64,000 nucleotides of DNA. Origin: Fodinibacter sp963763015. GTDB lineage: Bacteria; Actinomycetota; Actinomycetes; Actinomycetales; Dermatophilaceae. The stretch spans positions 248,001 to 312,000 of the forward strand of contig CAVXML010000011.1 in assembly GCA_963763015.1 (NCBI GenBank), read 5' to 3'. Shown here piece by piece: positions 55,564 to 64,000 of this stretch. The position numbers and the translations under genes are program-made. The number at the start of each line of letters is the position of its first letter. The stretch's first letter is position 1. The notes below the pieces were generated by a model, which saw nothing but the letters and a program-made list of their open reading frames with translations, was not told where the DNA came from and made no database searches.

Positions 55564-56994
55564 TCAGTGGTGAGTCGTCACCGGGGTGCCGATCGGCGCG
55601 AAGTCGTAGACCCACTTCGCCACCGGCACCGGCAGGTTGACGCAGCCGTGCGAGCCCTGCGCCCCGGCGTAGCCGAACGAGGACCGCCACGGTGCTCCGT
55701 GCAGCGCGTAGCCCCTGTGGAAGTACGAGATGTACGGCACGTCGGGGGTCTCGTAGTTCGTGCCGTCGGCGTTGCTGCCGCGCATCGTCTGTGACTGCAG
55801 CTTCAGGTAGACCTTGAAGGTGCCGACCACCGTGGGCTTCAGATCCGAGCCGTTGACCATGTTGATAGGCCCGTACACGGCCTTGGCACCGACGTAGGCG
55901 GTCATCGTGTGCCGGCTGAGGTTGACGTCGATCCACTTCTCGCCCTCGGTGGCCTGGTAGGCGAGGTTCTCGGCGCCCCGGGCGACCTTGCGTTCGGTCC
56001 ACTTCGGGGGCGTCCTGTCGAACTCGAACGCACCGGAGTAGTCGTTGCCTTCGAGCAGCGCCTTCACTGCATCCGTGGCGACCTGGCGGCCGTTGGCCAC
56101 CGTGGCCCCGCCGCGGGCCTCGGTGACCACCGCGAGCACGGCGCCGGAGGCGCTGACGTTGCGCTTCCCCCGACGCGGGGTGACCTCGACGCTCTCGGCC
56201 ACGTCGTCGACCCAGGCCTGCACCTTCCCTGCGTCGAGGGTGGGGCTGCCGAGGGCGCCGTCTGTGGTCGGGATCCGCACCCATGAGGCCCGCGTCCTCC
56301 TGGATGCCGTGTGCCTCTCCTCGCCGTCTGACACCGTCAGGGTGCGCTCGACAAGGGCGTTCGCCTGGCTGGCGACCTTCTCGGCGTCGGCCGTCGTGAC
56401 AGCGGGGACGGCATCCACGTACTCCAGCGTGGCCGTCGCCGACGACAGGTCACGTGCGGCCACCGCCACGACGTCCTGGAAGCTCCCGGGTGAGACGGTG
56501 CGGCCGGTCACCGCGGGGGTGACCACGAAGGACTTCTTGTCGGCGGCGAGCTTCACGCCGGCGGGGCGGCCCGCCTGCCCCACCTGGTCGACCAGGGCGG
56601 TGGTGAACGCAGCGTTCTTGGCAGCGTCGGCGACCACCACGGCGTCCACGTCGCGTGAGGAGGAGAGCAGAGACCTCGCGTACGACGACCATGACGCGTG
56701 GGGTGCGAACACCGCATCGACCGTGGCGTCGACGTCGACCGAGTAGCCGAGGTCGGCAAGTCGCTCGGTGCGGGTCACCGCGCCGGTGTCGAGGGTGACC
56801 GTCACGGCGTCGGCGCGCTGCTGCACGGCGGCGGCGACCTCTGCACGGGTCAACCCGGCCACCGAGGCACCGCTCAGGGTGCTTCCGGGCAGGGCCCGGT
56901 CCTGGAAGTGGGCCGCGTACGCCGTTCCGGCGCCACCGAGCAGCATCGCCACGGCCGTGCCGCCGGCGAGCAGCACCTCTCTCCGCGTCCTCAT
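55564..56994 (-). CDS. L,D-transpeptidase with PG_binding_4 domain
   Basis: 476 residues. N-terminal signal sequence with a double arginine (MRTRREVLLAGGTAVAMLLG) and one export helix; a repeat-like central region with VAGLTRAEVAAAVQQRA typical of PG_binding_4; then a YkuD domain with catalytic Cys451 in GSHGCVNL and the preceding HGAPWRSSFGYAG. It crosslinks peptidoglycan stems through 3-3 bonds or attaches proteins, outside the membrane. Converges with purA, 21 bases apart. Confidence 0.92.
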   Translation of the reverse strand: MRTRREVLLAGGTAVAMLLGGAGTAYAAHFQDRALPGSTLSGASVAGLTRAEVAAAVQQRADAVTVTLDTGAVTRTERLADLGYSVDVDATVDAVFAPHASWSSYARSLLSSSRDVDAVVVADAAKNAAFTTALVDQVGQAGRPAGVKLAADKKSFVVTPAVTGRTVSPGSFQDVVAVAARDLSSATATLEYVDAVPAVTTADAEKVASQANALVERTLTVSDGEERHTASRRTRASWVRIPTTDGALGSPTLDAGKVQAWVDDVAESVEVTPRRGKRNVSASGAVLAVVTEARGGATVANGRQVATDAVKALLEGNDYSGAFEFDRTPPKWTERKVARGAENLAYQATEGEKWIDVNLSRHTMTAYVGAKAVYGPINMVNGSDLKPTVVGTFKVYLKLQSQTMRGSNADGTNYETPDVPYISYFHRGYALHGAPWRSSFGYAGAQGSHGCVNLPVPVAKWVYDFAPIGTPVTTHH

Positions 56995-57131
56995 GCTGTT
57001 CCGGTCTACCTCTCGTGCACAGTTTCCGCGCCCCGCGGGGGCCCATCGGGGTCAATCATGAGGTATGGCGGCGCACGGAGCCACAATCGTCCACGTGAGA
57101 CGGCGCGTCAGGCAGCCGGCGTGGGGACCCG

Positions 57132-59378
57132 TCAGGCGGGGCGGAGCACGTGCATCCGGTGCGCCGCACGGGTGAGGACGACGTAGAGCACGCGCACCCC
57201 GCCTGGTGACTCCCCGGCGATCGCGTCGGGATCCACGACGACCGTCGCGTCCCACTCCAGGCCCTTGGTCGAGAGCGGGTCGAGCAGCTGTACCCGACCG
57301 TCCGCGGTCTCCGAGAGCCCGACGAGGTGGTCCCGCCAGCGCCGAGGGGTGATGACCGCGATGGAGCCCTCGACCTCTCCCAGCAGCTGGTCGACGGCAT
57401 CCGTGGTGGCAGACACGAGAGACCCCTCCACGAGGCGGTCGACCGGGTCGACACCCGTCTCCCGCACGGCGACCGGGATGTCGGCGTCCGGGACGAGTGG
57501 GAGGATGACGCCCCGGGCGTGGTCGAAGATCTCGCGCGCATTGCGGTAGTTGGTGTCCATGTGGAAGCCGCGCCGCTCCTGCCCCGTGAACGCCTCGTCA
57601 CGGGCCCGCGCCGACTCCGCGAGGTCCGACCAGGACGACTGCGCCGCGTCGCCGACGACGGTCCACGACGCGGACCGGCCACGGCGCGCGAGCATGCGCC
57701 ACTGCATCGGCGAGAGGTCCTGCGCCTCGTCGACGAGAACGTGGGCATAGGTCGACGGACGCTCGATCCGCCCGGACATGAGCCGGTCGCCCGGGTCCGT
57801 GGGCGTGACGACGCTCACGTGCGGTTCGGCGGCCACCCGGCGGTCGGCACCGGCGCGCACGTCGACGACACCCCACGCGGAGAGGTCGTCGAGCTCCTCG
57901 ATGTCGTAGAACCCGACGTCCTCCCGTTCGCTCGCCTGCACCGGGCCGAGCCGGGCGACGAGGTCGTCGACCAGCGCGGCATCCGAGACCGACCAGGTGC
58001 CGAGCTCCCGGGCCTCCCGGTAGGAGTACGCCAGCGCGGCTCCCTCCTCGTGGTCGAGGACCCCGCGTGACACGGCGTAGACGTGCTCGGTGTCGGCCAG
58101 ACCGAGGAGGAGCTCGCGCGCGTCGAGCTGCCGCCACCAGGAGGCCATGAACTCGTCGACGTCACGGGAGGCGTCGAAGGCGTCGAGGAACGCCTCGCGC
58201 TCGCCCTGCCGCACCGACCGCCAGGCGGCCTCGGCAAGTGCGGAGCGCGCGGCATCCGTCGCGAGGTTGTGCTGGTGCCCGCGCAGCACCTCGGAGCGGA
58301 CCCGCCGCAGCGTGTGCTCGTCGAGGCGAACCGCGTGGCCCCCGACGAACGCCCGGAACACCGTCGGAGCCCCGGCCGGGGGTCGGGAGGCCAGGCGCGA
58401 CAGCAGCCGCCGGATCCGCAGCGAACCCTTGATCGCGGCGACCTCCGGCGGGTCCAGCCGGGTGGCGGTGAGGCCGTCGACGAGGTCGCCGAGGGCTCGC
58501 AGGGCCACCGACTCCTCGCCGAGGCTCGGCAGCACGCGCTCTATGTAGGCCGTGTATGCCGCCGACGGCCCCACCACGAGGATGCCGCCGCTCTCGAAGC
58601 GCCGCCGCTCGGAGTAGAGGAGGTAGGCGGCCCGGTGGAGGGCCACGACGGTCTTGCCGGTGCCGGGCCCACCGGTGATCTCGGTGACCCCCCGGGACGG
58701 GGCGCGGATGGCCTCGTCCTGGTCGCGCTGGATCGTCGCGACGATGTCGCGCATCTGACGCCCACGGCTGCGGGTGAGGGCCGCGATGAGCGCACCGTCA
58801 CCGAGGACCACGATGTCGGCCGGCGCCTCGGGCACCATGAGGTCGTCCTCGGCCCCCACGACGGTCGGGCCCTTGCAGCGCAGCACGCGGCGGCGCAGCA
58901 CCCCCATGGGGTCGACGGGGGTGGCGCGGTAGAACGCCGAGGCGGCCGGTGCGCGCCAGTCGATGACCAGCGGCTCGTAGTCGTCGTCGCGCACCCCGAG
59001 GCGCCCGATGTAGCGCACCTCCCGCTCGGATGCGGTGGACCCCTCGCTCCCCATGTCGAGGCGGCCGAACACCAGTCCCTCGTACTGCTTCTCGATCATC
59101 GACCGCCGCCGCGCGGCCGCGTAGACCAGGGCGTCGCGCTCGAAGAGACCGGTCATCTCCTCGTCGCGGACGTCACCGGTGCGGCTCGTGCGGCCACGGG
59201 CCAGGCCGTCGGCCTCGACGTCGGCGGCTCGCAGGCTGGCCTTCTCCAGCTCGGCGTAGACCCGGTCGACGTGGGCCTGCTCGTGCGCGAGCTCACCGGC
59301 GACGTCAGGTGAGACCTCGGGCGGGCCCGGGTGCGGGGCGGTCACGAACGGGTTCTCCTCGAGCGGCGACGCAGTCAC
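57132..59378 (-). CDS. HelD/HelR-like RNA polymerase motor ATPase (UvrD-type)
   Basis: 748 residues. Superfamily 1 ATPase: P-loop TGGPGTGKT (236-243), VLVDEAQDLSPMQWRML, VGDAAQSSW, and STKGLEWDATVVVDP. An N-terminal coiled-coil start (EQAHVDRVYAELEKASL) and the YIGRLGVRDDDYEPLVIDWR motif match actinobacterial HelD/HelR, which frees stalled RNA polymerase and can displace rifampicin. A TAGACT -10 element ends ten bases before the GTG. The rifamycin-associated element reported before some helR genes is not visible. It is divergent from purD. Confidence 0.88.
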   Translation of the reverse strand: MTASPLEENPFVTAPHPGPPEVSPDVAGELAHEQAHVDRVYAELEKASLRAADVEADGLARGRTSRTGDVRDEEMTGLFERDALVYAAARRRSMIEKQYEGLVFGRLDMGSEGSTASEREVRYIGRLGVRDDDYEPLVIDWRAPAASAFYRATPVDPMGVLRRRVLRCKGPTVVGAEDDLMVPEAPADIVVLGDGALIAALTRSRGRQMRDIVATIQRDQDEAIRAPSRGVTEITGGPGTGKTVVALHRAAYLLYSERRRFESGGILVVGPSAAYTAYIERVLPSLGEESVALRALGDLVDGLTATRLDPPEVAAIKGSLRIRRLLSRLASRPPAGAPTVFRAFVGGHAVRLDEHTLRRVRSEVLRGHQHNLATDAARSALAEAAWRSVRQGEREAFLDAFDASRDVDEFMASWWRQLDARELLLGLADTEHVYAVSRGVLDHEEGAALAYSYREARELGTWSVSDAALVDDLVARLGPVQASEREDVGFYDIEELDDLSAWGVVDVRAGADRRVAAEPHVSVVTPTDPGDRLMSGRIERPSTYAHVLVDEAQDLSPMQWRMLARRGRSASWTVVGDAAQSSWSDLAESARARDEAFTGQERRGFHMDTNYRNAREIFDHARGVILPLVPDADIPVAVRETGVDPVDRLVEGSLVSATTDAVDQLLGEVEGSIAVITPRRWRDHLVGLSETADGRVQLLDPLSTKGLEWDATVVVDPDAIAGESPGGVRVLYVVLTRAAHRMHVLRPA

Positions 59379-59388
59379 GGAACCATCC

Positions 59389-59430
59389 AGTCTAATGCCG
59401 CTGTGGGCGACCGCTCGACGCCCCTAGATT
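59389..59430. promoter_or_regulatory. Divergent -10 elements of helR-like gene and purD
   Basis: Leftward TAGACT (59389-59394, reverse strand) ends ten bases from the GTG at 59378; rightward TAGATT (59425-59430) ends six bases from the purD GTG. The two genes share a 58-base intergenic region, leaving no room for leaders. Confidence 0.6.
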
Positions 59431-59436
59431 GGGCCC

Positions 59437-60717
59437 GTGAAGGTTCTCGTCGTCGGGTCCGGGGCCCGCGAGCACGCCATCGTCCGCTCCCTGTGTTCCG
59501 ACCCCTCGGTCGACGAGGTCGTCGCTGCTCCCGGGAACCCGGGCATCGCCGCGATCGCGACGTGCGAGCCCCTGGCCGGCGGCGCCGCCGACGTCGAGGC
59601 CGTGGTCGCTCTGGCCCAGGACGTCGCTGCCGACCTCGTCGTCGTGGGCCCGGAGGCCCCGCTCGTCGCGGGCGTGGCCGACGCCGTGCGGGCGGCCGGC
59701 ATCCCGTGCTTCGGCCCGTCGGCCGAGGCCGCGCGGCTGGAGGGGAGCAAGGCGTTCGCCAAGGAGGTCATGTCCGCGGCGGAGGTGCCGACGGGCCTGG
59801 CCCACGTGTGCACCACGGAGGAGGAGGTCGAGGACGCTCTCGACGCCCTGGGCGCGCCGCACGTCGTGAAGGACGACGGGCTGGCGGCCGGCAAGGGCGT
59901 CGTCGTCACCGACGACCGGGCCGAGGCGCTCACCCACGCGCGCGGTTGTCTGGCCAAGCCGAACGGTGCCGTGGTCATCGAGGAGTACCTGGCCGGTCCG
60001 GAGGTGTCGCTCTTCTGCCTCTGCGACGGCAGCACCGTCGTCCCGCTGAGTCCCGCCCAGGACTTCAAGCGGGTCGGAGACGGCGACGACGGCCCCAACA
60101 CCGGTGGCATGGGGGCCTACTCACCACTCGACTGGGCGCCACCCGGGCTCACCGACGAGGTCGTGCAGCGCGTGGCGCAGCCGGTCGTCGACGAGATGCA
60201 CCGACGCGGCACGCCCTTCGTCGGGGTGCTCTACGTCGGCCTGGCGCTGACGTCGCGCGGCCTGCGGGTCATCGAGTTCAACGTGCGCTTCGGCGACCCC
60301 GAGACCCAGGTGGTCCTGGCTCGGCTGCTCACCCCCCTCGGCGGGCTGCTCCTGGCCGCGGCGACGGGGCACCTCGAGGAGGCGCCCCCGCTGCGCTGGT
60401 CGCAGGAGCACGCGGTCACCGTCGTCGTGGCCGCGGAGAACTACCCGGACACCCCGCGCACGGGCGACCGGATCCTCGGCGCCGAGGACGAGCTCGGGGT
60501 CCCGACGGCGTACGTGCTGCATGCCGGCACGGCCCGGGACGCCGCCGGTGAGCTCGTCTCCGCGGGTGGGCGCGTCCTGTCGGTCGTCGCGACAGGGGGC
60601 ACGCTGGCCGAGGCCCGTGGGCGGGCGTACGCCGCCGTGGCCGGCATCCGGCTGCCCGGCTCACACCACCGGACCGACATCGCGCTGCGGGCCGAGCGGG
60701 GCGAGGTGCTCGCGTAG
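59437..60717 (+). CDS. purD: Phosphoribosylamine-glycine ligase
   Basis: Second step of purine synthesis: ATP-dependent joining of glycine to phosphoribosylamine. 426 residues, ATP-grasp fold: KVLVVGSGAREHAIV, GPEAPLVAGV, KDDGLAAGKGVVVTDD, DFKRVGDGDDGPNTGGMGAY, and EFNVRFGDPETQ with metal-binding Glu and Asn. GTG start with TAGATT six bases upstream indicates a leaderless message. Confidence 0.97.
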   Translation: MKVLVVGSGAREHAIVRSLCSDPSVDEVVAAPGNPGIAAIATCEPLAGGAADVEAVVALAQDVAADLVVVGPEAPLVAGVADAVRAAGIPCFGPSAEAARLEGSKAFAKEVMSAAEVPTGLAHVCTTEEEVEDALDALGAPHVVKDDGLAAGKGVVVTDDRAEALTHARGCLAKPNGAVVIEEYLAGPEVSLFCLCDGSTVVPLSPAQDFKRVGDGDDGPNTGGMGAYSPLDWAPPGLTDEVVQRVAQPVVDEMHRRGTPFVGVLYVGLALTSRGLRVIEFNVRFGDPETQVVLARLLTPLGGLLLAAATGHLEEAPPLRWSQEHAVTVVVAAENYPDTPRTGDRILGAEDELGVPTAYVLHAGTARDAAGELVSAGGRVLSVVATGGTLAEARGRAYAAVAGIRLPGSHHRTDIALRAERGEVLA

Positions 60718-60881
60718 CTCCGCGGTCGGGCAGCGCCTCGATTCAGTTCAGCCTGCGGCTGCCCTCCGGGAGCCCACCACCGGCCTGGACGGTGGCGCAG
60801 CACGTCGAGGGCCGTCGCGGGTGCATCACGCCGATCCGTCACCCCGGGCGGGCTCGGACGGCCGACTGGAAGAATCGCCGC

Positions 60882-61775
60882 ATGCCCGCCGACCCCCAGA
60901 ACCTGCCCGGTTTCGTCCACGTCTACTCGGGCAAGGTCCGCGACCTGTACGCACCGCTCGACCCGGCCACCGGTCTGCCGGACCCAGAGCGCCTTCTGCT
61001 CGTCGCGTCCGACCGGATCTCGGCCTACGACTTCGTGCTCGACACCCCCATCCCCGACAAGGGGGAGGTCCTCACGCGCCTCTCCCTGTGGTGGTTCGGG
61101 CAGCTCGCGGAGCTCGTGCCGAACCACGTCGTCACGGCCGAGGTGCCTGATGCCGTGCGCGGACGTGCGGTACTCGTCGAGCGTCTCGAGATGCTCCCCG
61201 TCGAGTGCGTGGCGAGGGCGTACCTGACCGGTGGCGGCCTGGGGGAGTACACGGCGACCGGCGCGGTGAGCGGCATCCTGCTTCCACCCGGTCTCGTGGA
61301 CGGCGACCGCCTCCCCGAACCGATCTTCACGCCGTCGACGAAGGCTCCGGTCGGAGAGCACGACGAGCCGATCCCCTTCTCCGTCGTCGAAGACCAGCTG
61401 GGGCCTGAGCTCGCCGCTCGGGTGCGAGACATCACCGTGGCGATCCTTGAGCGGGGGAACGAGATCGCCGCGGCGCGAGGCATCCTGCTCGCCGACACCA
61501 AGGTCGAGTTCGGCCTGCGCGGCGACGAGGTCGTGCTGGCCGACGAGGTGCTCACCCCCGACTCCTCGCGCTTCTGGCCCGCCGAGCAGTGGGAGCCGGG
61601 CCACCCGCAGCCCAGCTTCGACAAGCAGTACGTGCGGGACTGGCTGACCTCGCCGGCATCCGGCTGGTCGAGGACCTCCGGCGAGGCGCCTCCACCGCTG
61701 CCGGAGCACGTTGTGGCGCAGACCCGGGCCAAGTACGTCGAGGCCTACGAGCGACTCACCGGCGAGCGCTTCTGA
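60882..61775 (+). CDS. purC: SAICAR synthetase
   Basis: Joins CAIR and aspartate with ATP. 297 residues, the longer form found in actinobacteria and fungi, with an insert at YAPLDPATGLPDPERL. Motifs: YSGKVRDLY, LLVASDRISAYDFVL, PVECVARAYLTGGG, STKAPVGEHDEPIPF and DEVLTPDSSRFW. No clear ribosome site; purC lies 164 bases after purD. Confidence 0.97.
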   Translation: MPADPQNLPGFVHVYSGKVRDLYAPLDPATGLPDPERLLLVASDRISAYDFVLDTPIPDKGEVLTRLSLWWFGQLAELVPNHVVTAEVPDAVRGRAVLVERLEMLPVECVARAYLTGGGLGEYTATGAVSGILLPPGLVDGDRLPEPIFTPSTKAPVGEHDEPIPFSVVEDQLGPELAARVRDITVAILERGNEIAAARGILLADTKVEFGLRGDEVVLADEVLTPDSSRFWPAEQWEPGHPQPSFDKQYVRDWLTSPASGWSRTSGEAPPPLPEHVVAQTRAKYVEAYERLTGERF

Positions 61776-61787
61776 GAGCGGGTCCTT

Positions 61788-61847
61788 CCGCGTCATCGCC
61801 GTGATGACGCGGCTTCTGGCGCCTGACGCGGATGCTTCCGCGTCAGG
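61788..61847. repeat. Two adjacent hairpins after purC
   Basis: Hairpin 1: CCGCGTCATC/GATGACGCGG with a five-base loop (61788-61812). Hairpin 2: CCTGACGCGGA/TCCGCGTCAGG with a four-base loop (61822-61847). The arms share CGCGTCA. They lie in the 281-base gap between purC and purL and probably end purC transcription; the rest of the gap shows only a TAGCCT about 45 bases before purL. Confidence 0.75.
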
Positions 61848-62056
61848 ACGGAACAACCGCGCCGTCACGGTGATGAGGATCGAACAGCACGGCCCGGCGA
61901 TCGCCAGCGACTCGAGGGGCAGGACGTCCGCCCGGTGCGCCGACACACCGGTCCGGGGCGGGTGCCCGGCAAGCCCTCGGATGCCGGAGCGTGCCTGATC
62001 CAGCGCCCGGTAGCCTTGACCCGGCATCCGCCCCTTCACCCGGGAGAGACGCACCC

Positions 62057-64000
62057 ATGTCCTCGTCGCACGACCTCGTGCTGACCACCGTCCCGGGGGG
62101 CAACGCCCTCTCGCCGTTCCGCGCCGCGGCGCTTCTCGGGCGGCTGCGCGGGGTCGCGCCGACCGTCTCGGCGGTCACCGCGAGACATGTCCACTGGGTG
62201 GCCAGCGATGCCGAGCTCGACGAGGCGACCGCCATCACGGTGGAGCGGCTCCTGACGTATGGCGAGGCGTACGCCGGTGACGCGCAGGGCGCCCACGTCG
62301 CGACCGTCGTCGCGGCGCCCCGGCTCGGCACGTTGTCACCGTGGGCGAGCAAGGCCACCGACATCGCGCACAGCTGCGGGGTGGACGTCCGCCGCGTGGA
62401 GCGGGTGACGGAGTACCGCCTCGCCTCGGACGAGGCGCTCACGGAGGAGCAGTGGGCGGCCTGTGCCGATCTCCTCCACGACCGGATGACCGAGTCGGCG
62501 CTCCCGACGAGGACCGCCGCCGCGGCACTGTTCGAGGAGCGCGACGCGGAGCCGATGGAGCGCGTGGACGTCCTCGGGCGGGGACGGGCGGCCATCGTCG
62601 AGGCCGACAGGACGTACGGCCTGGCCCTCTCCGACGACGAGGTCGACTACCTCGTCGAGGCGTTCACCGGCCTGTCGCGCAACCCGAGTGACGTCGAGCT
62701 CATGATGTTCGCGCAGGCGAACTCCGAGCACTGCAGGCACAAGATCTTCAACGCCGACTTCGTCGTCGACGGCCGGGCGCAGCCTCGCTCGCTGTTCGGG
62801 ATGATCCGGCACACCGAGGAGGTCGCCGGCGAGGGCACGGTCGTCGCGTACAAGGACAACGCGTCGGTCATGGTGGGTGGTCGTCGGGTGCTGTGGATAC
62901 CCGAGTCGCCCGACGGGCCCAGCAGGTACACCGCTCGTGAGGACGATGTGCACGTCCTCATGAAGGTCGAGACGCACAACCACCCGACCGCGATCTCGCC
63001 GTTCCCCGGCGCGGCGACGGGGGCGGGGGGCGAGATCCGCGACGAGGGGGCGACCGGCCGTGGCTCGCAGCCCAAGGCAGGCCTCACCGGGTTCGCCGTC
63101 TCCAACCTCAACCTGCCCGGCCCGGAGGAGCCGTGGGAGCGTGACTGCTACGGGGCGCCGGGACACATCGCGACCCCCCTGGAGATCATGCTCGAGGGCC
63201 CGATCGGGGCAGCGGCGTTCAACAACGAGTTCGGTCGCCCCGGCCTCGGGGGCTTCTTCCGGGTCTACGAGCAGACGGTCGACGGCGTACGTCGGGGCTT
63301 CCACAAGCCGATCATGAGCGCTGGCGGGCTCGGGACGATCAGTGCGGACATGACCGAGAAGGTCGTCTTCCCCGCGGGAACGGTGCTCGTGCAGATCGGT
63401 GGCCCGGGGATGCGGATCGGGATGGGAGGCGGTGCGGCATCCTCGATGGCGGCCGGCGCCAACGCGGCCGAGCTCGACTTCGACTCGGTGCAGCGCGGCA
63501 ACCCCGAGATCGAGCGGCGTGCGCAGGAGGTCGTCAACCACTGCTGGGGCCTCGGCGGCGACAACCCGATCCTCGCCATCCACGACGTCGGCGCAGGGGG
63601 GCTGTCCAACGCCTTCCCGGAGCTCGTCGACGGCGCCGGGCTCGGTGCGCGGTTCGACCTGTCCGCGATCCCGCTCGAGGAGTCCGGCCTTGCTCCGCGG
63701 GAGGCGTGGTGCAACGAGTCGCAGGAACGCTACGTCGTCGCCCTCGCGCCCGAGTCGCTGCCGCGGTTCACCGCGCTGTGCGAGCGCGAACGGTGCCCGT
63801 ATGCCGTCGTCGGTGTGGCGCGCGACGACGGTCGCCTCGTGCTCGGTGAGGGCCCCGAGGACCGTGACGCCGAGGACCGCGCCATCGACATGCCGATGGA
63901 GGTGCTGCTCGGCAAGCCGCCGCGGATGACGAGGGAGGTCGTCCGGGTCGAGCGGGAGGCGGGTGACCTCGACCTCTCCTCGGTCGTCGTGCGCGACACC
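62057..64000 (+). CDS. purL: Phosphoribosylformylglycinamidine synthase, long single-chain type (5' part)
   Basis: Converts FGAR to FGAM with glutamine and ATP. 648 codons are in the window, running off its right end without a stop. The start region (ALSPFRAAALLGRLRG) and the linker region (GTLSPWASKATDIAHSCG, LLHDRMTES) match the N-terminal PurS-like and linker domains of the long E. coli enzyme; the catalytic part shows MFAQANSEHCRHKIFNADF, KVETHNHPTAISPFPGAATG and HDVGAGGLSNAFPELV. Most actinobacteria have a short PurL with separate PurS and PurQ, which are absent here. ATG 62057 gives the canonical start. Confidence 0.95.
   Translation, partial: MSSSHDLVLTTVPGGNALSPFRAAALLGRLRGVAPTVSAVTARHVHWVASDAELDEATAITVERLLTYGEAYAGDAQGAHVATVVAAPRLGTLSPWASKATDIAHSCGVDVRRVERVTEYRLASDEALTEEQWAACADLLHDRMTESALPTRTAAAALFEERDAEPMERVDVLGRGRAAIVEADRTYGLALSDDEVDYLVEAFTGLSRNPSDVELMMFAQANSEHCRHKIFNADFVVDGRAQPRSLFGMIRHTEEVAGEGTVVAYKDNASVMVGGRRVLWIPESPDGPSRYTAREDDVHVLMKVETHNHPTAISPFPGAATGAGGEIRDEGATGRGSQPKAGLTGFAVSNLNLPGPEEPWERDCYGAPGHIATPLEIMLEGPIGAAAFNNEFGRPGLGGFFRVYEQTVDGVRRGFHKPIMSAGGLGTISADMTEKVVFPAGTVLVQIGGPGMRIGMGGGAASSMAAGANAAELDFDSVQRGNPEIERRAQEVVNHCWGLGGDNPILAIHDVGAGGLSNAFPELVDGAGLGARFDLSAIPLEESGLAPREAWCNESQERYVVALAPESLPRFTALCERERCPYAVVGVARDDGRLVLGEGPEDRDAEDRAIDMPMEVLLGKPPRMTREVVRVEREAGDLDLSSVVVRDT

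Noticed and set aside
59379..59436. Rifamycin-associated element before the HelR-like gene
   Set aside because: I looked for the palindromic GGGGCTTGC-type motif in the intergenic region and did not see it.

Overview
The window looks like chromosome of a high-GC (about 70% or more by eye) actinobacterium, probably Micrococcales. Supporting signs are the dnaK-grpE-dnaJ-hspR order with HspR-type inverted repeats, a DUF3151-fba-dedA-pyrE-clpB-purA neighbourhood that from memory resembles the Rv0350-Rv0384c region of Mycobacterium tuberculosis, an LprG/P55-like pair, a HelD/HelR-type RNA polymerase motor, many GTG starts, and probable leaderless genes. A narrower placement (Intrasporangiaceae) is only an impression. 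I see no rRNA, tRNA, CRISPR array, prophage or insertion sequence.

Region 1 (1-7.9 kb): the end of a PhoX-type phosphatase; then, leftward, a CitA/DcuS-type sensor kinase (frame broken by one base), its response regulator and an IclR regulator; facing them a five-gene operon tctC-tctB-tctA-uspA-rraA in which neighbouring genes overlap by 1-4 bases. It looks like regulated uptake of a tricarboxylate-like acid joined to an aldolase/decarboxylase-like enzyme.

Region 2 (8-15.8 kb): histidine use: hutH, hutU, then an M20-type amidohydrolase, hutF and hutI, with a ybaK deacylase gene on the other strand. Both hut transcription units carry the same 16-base GTCTS-N6-GAGAC palindrome upstream.

Region 3 (15.9-31.4 kb): a TPP riboswitch controlling a YkoE/YkoD-YkoC thiamine-precursor ECF transporter (the ATPase/T-component fusion gene is broken at a C run), two MFS exporters, a zinc-type CDF exporter, an M20 peptidase, a channel with an unusual selectivity filter, assorted small enzymes, and the remnant of an AadA-like nucleotidyltransferase.

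Region 4 (31.4-55.5 kb): heat-shock and housekeeping genes: dnaK-grpE-dnaJ-hspR and clpB with HspR operators, LCP cell-wall ligase, gluconokinase, lprG-P55, xthA, pyrE, lemA, dedA, an SpoU methyltransferase, fba, a DUF3151 gene, a LuxR-type regulator and purA.

Region 5 (55.5-64 kb): an L,D-transpeptidase, a HelR-like ATPase and purD, purC and the start of purL. PurL is of the long, E. coli-like type, unusual for this phylum.

Repeats stand out more than any single gene: an 86-base triple-palindrome element present twice, each time between converging genes; an 82-base tandem duplication behind tspO; an 18-base tandem array over the end of a membrane-protein gene; and an octamer, GGATGCCG, that is strikingly frequent throughout. 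Three genes appear broken (sensor kinase, ykoDC, aadA-like); two of these are single-base events that may be sequencing errors.
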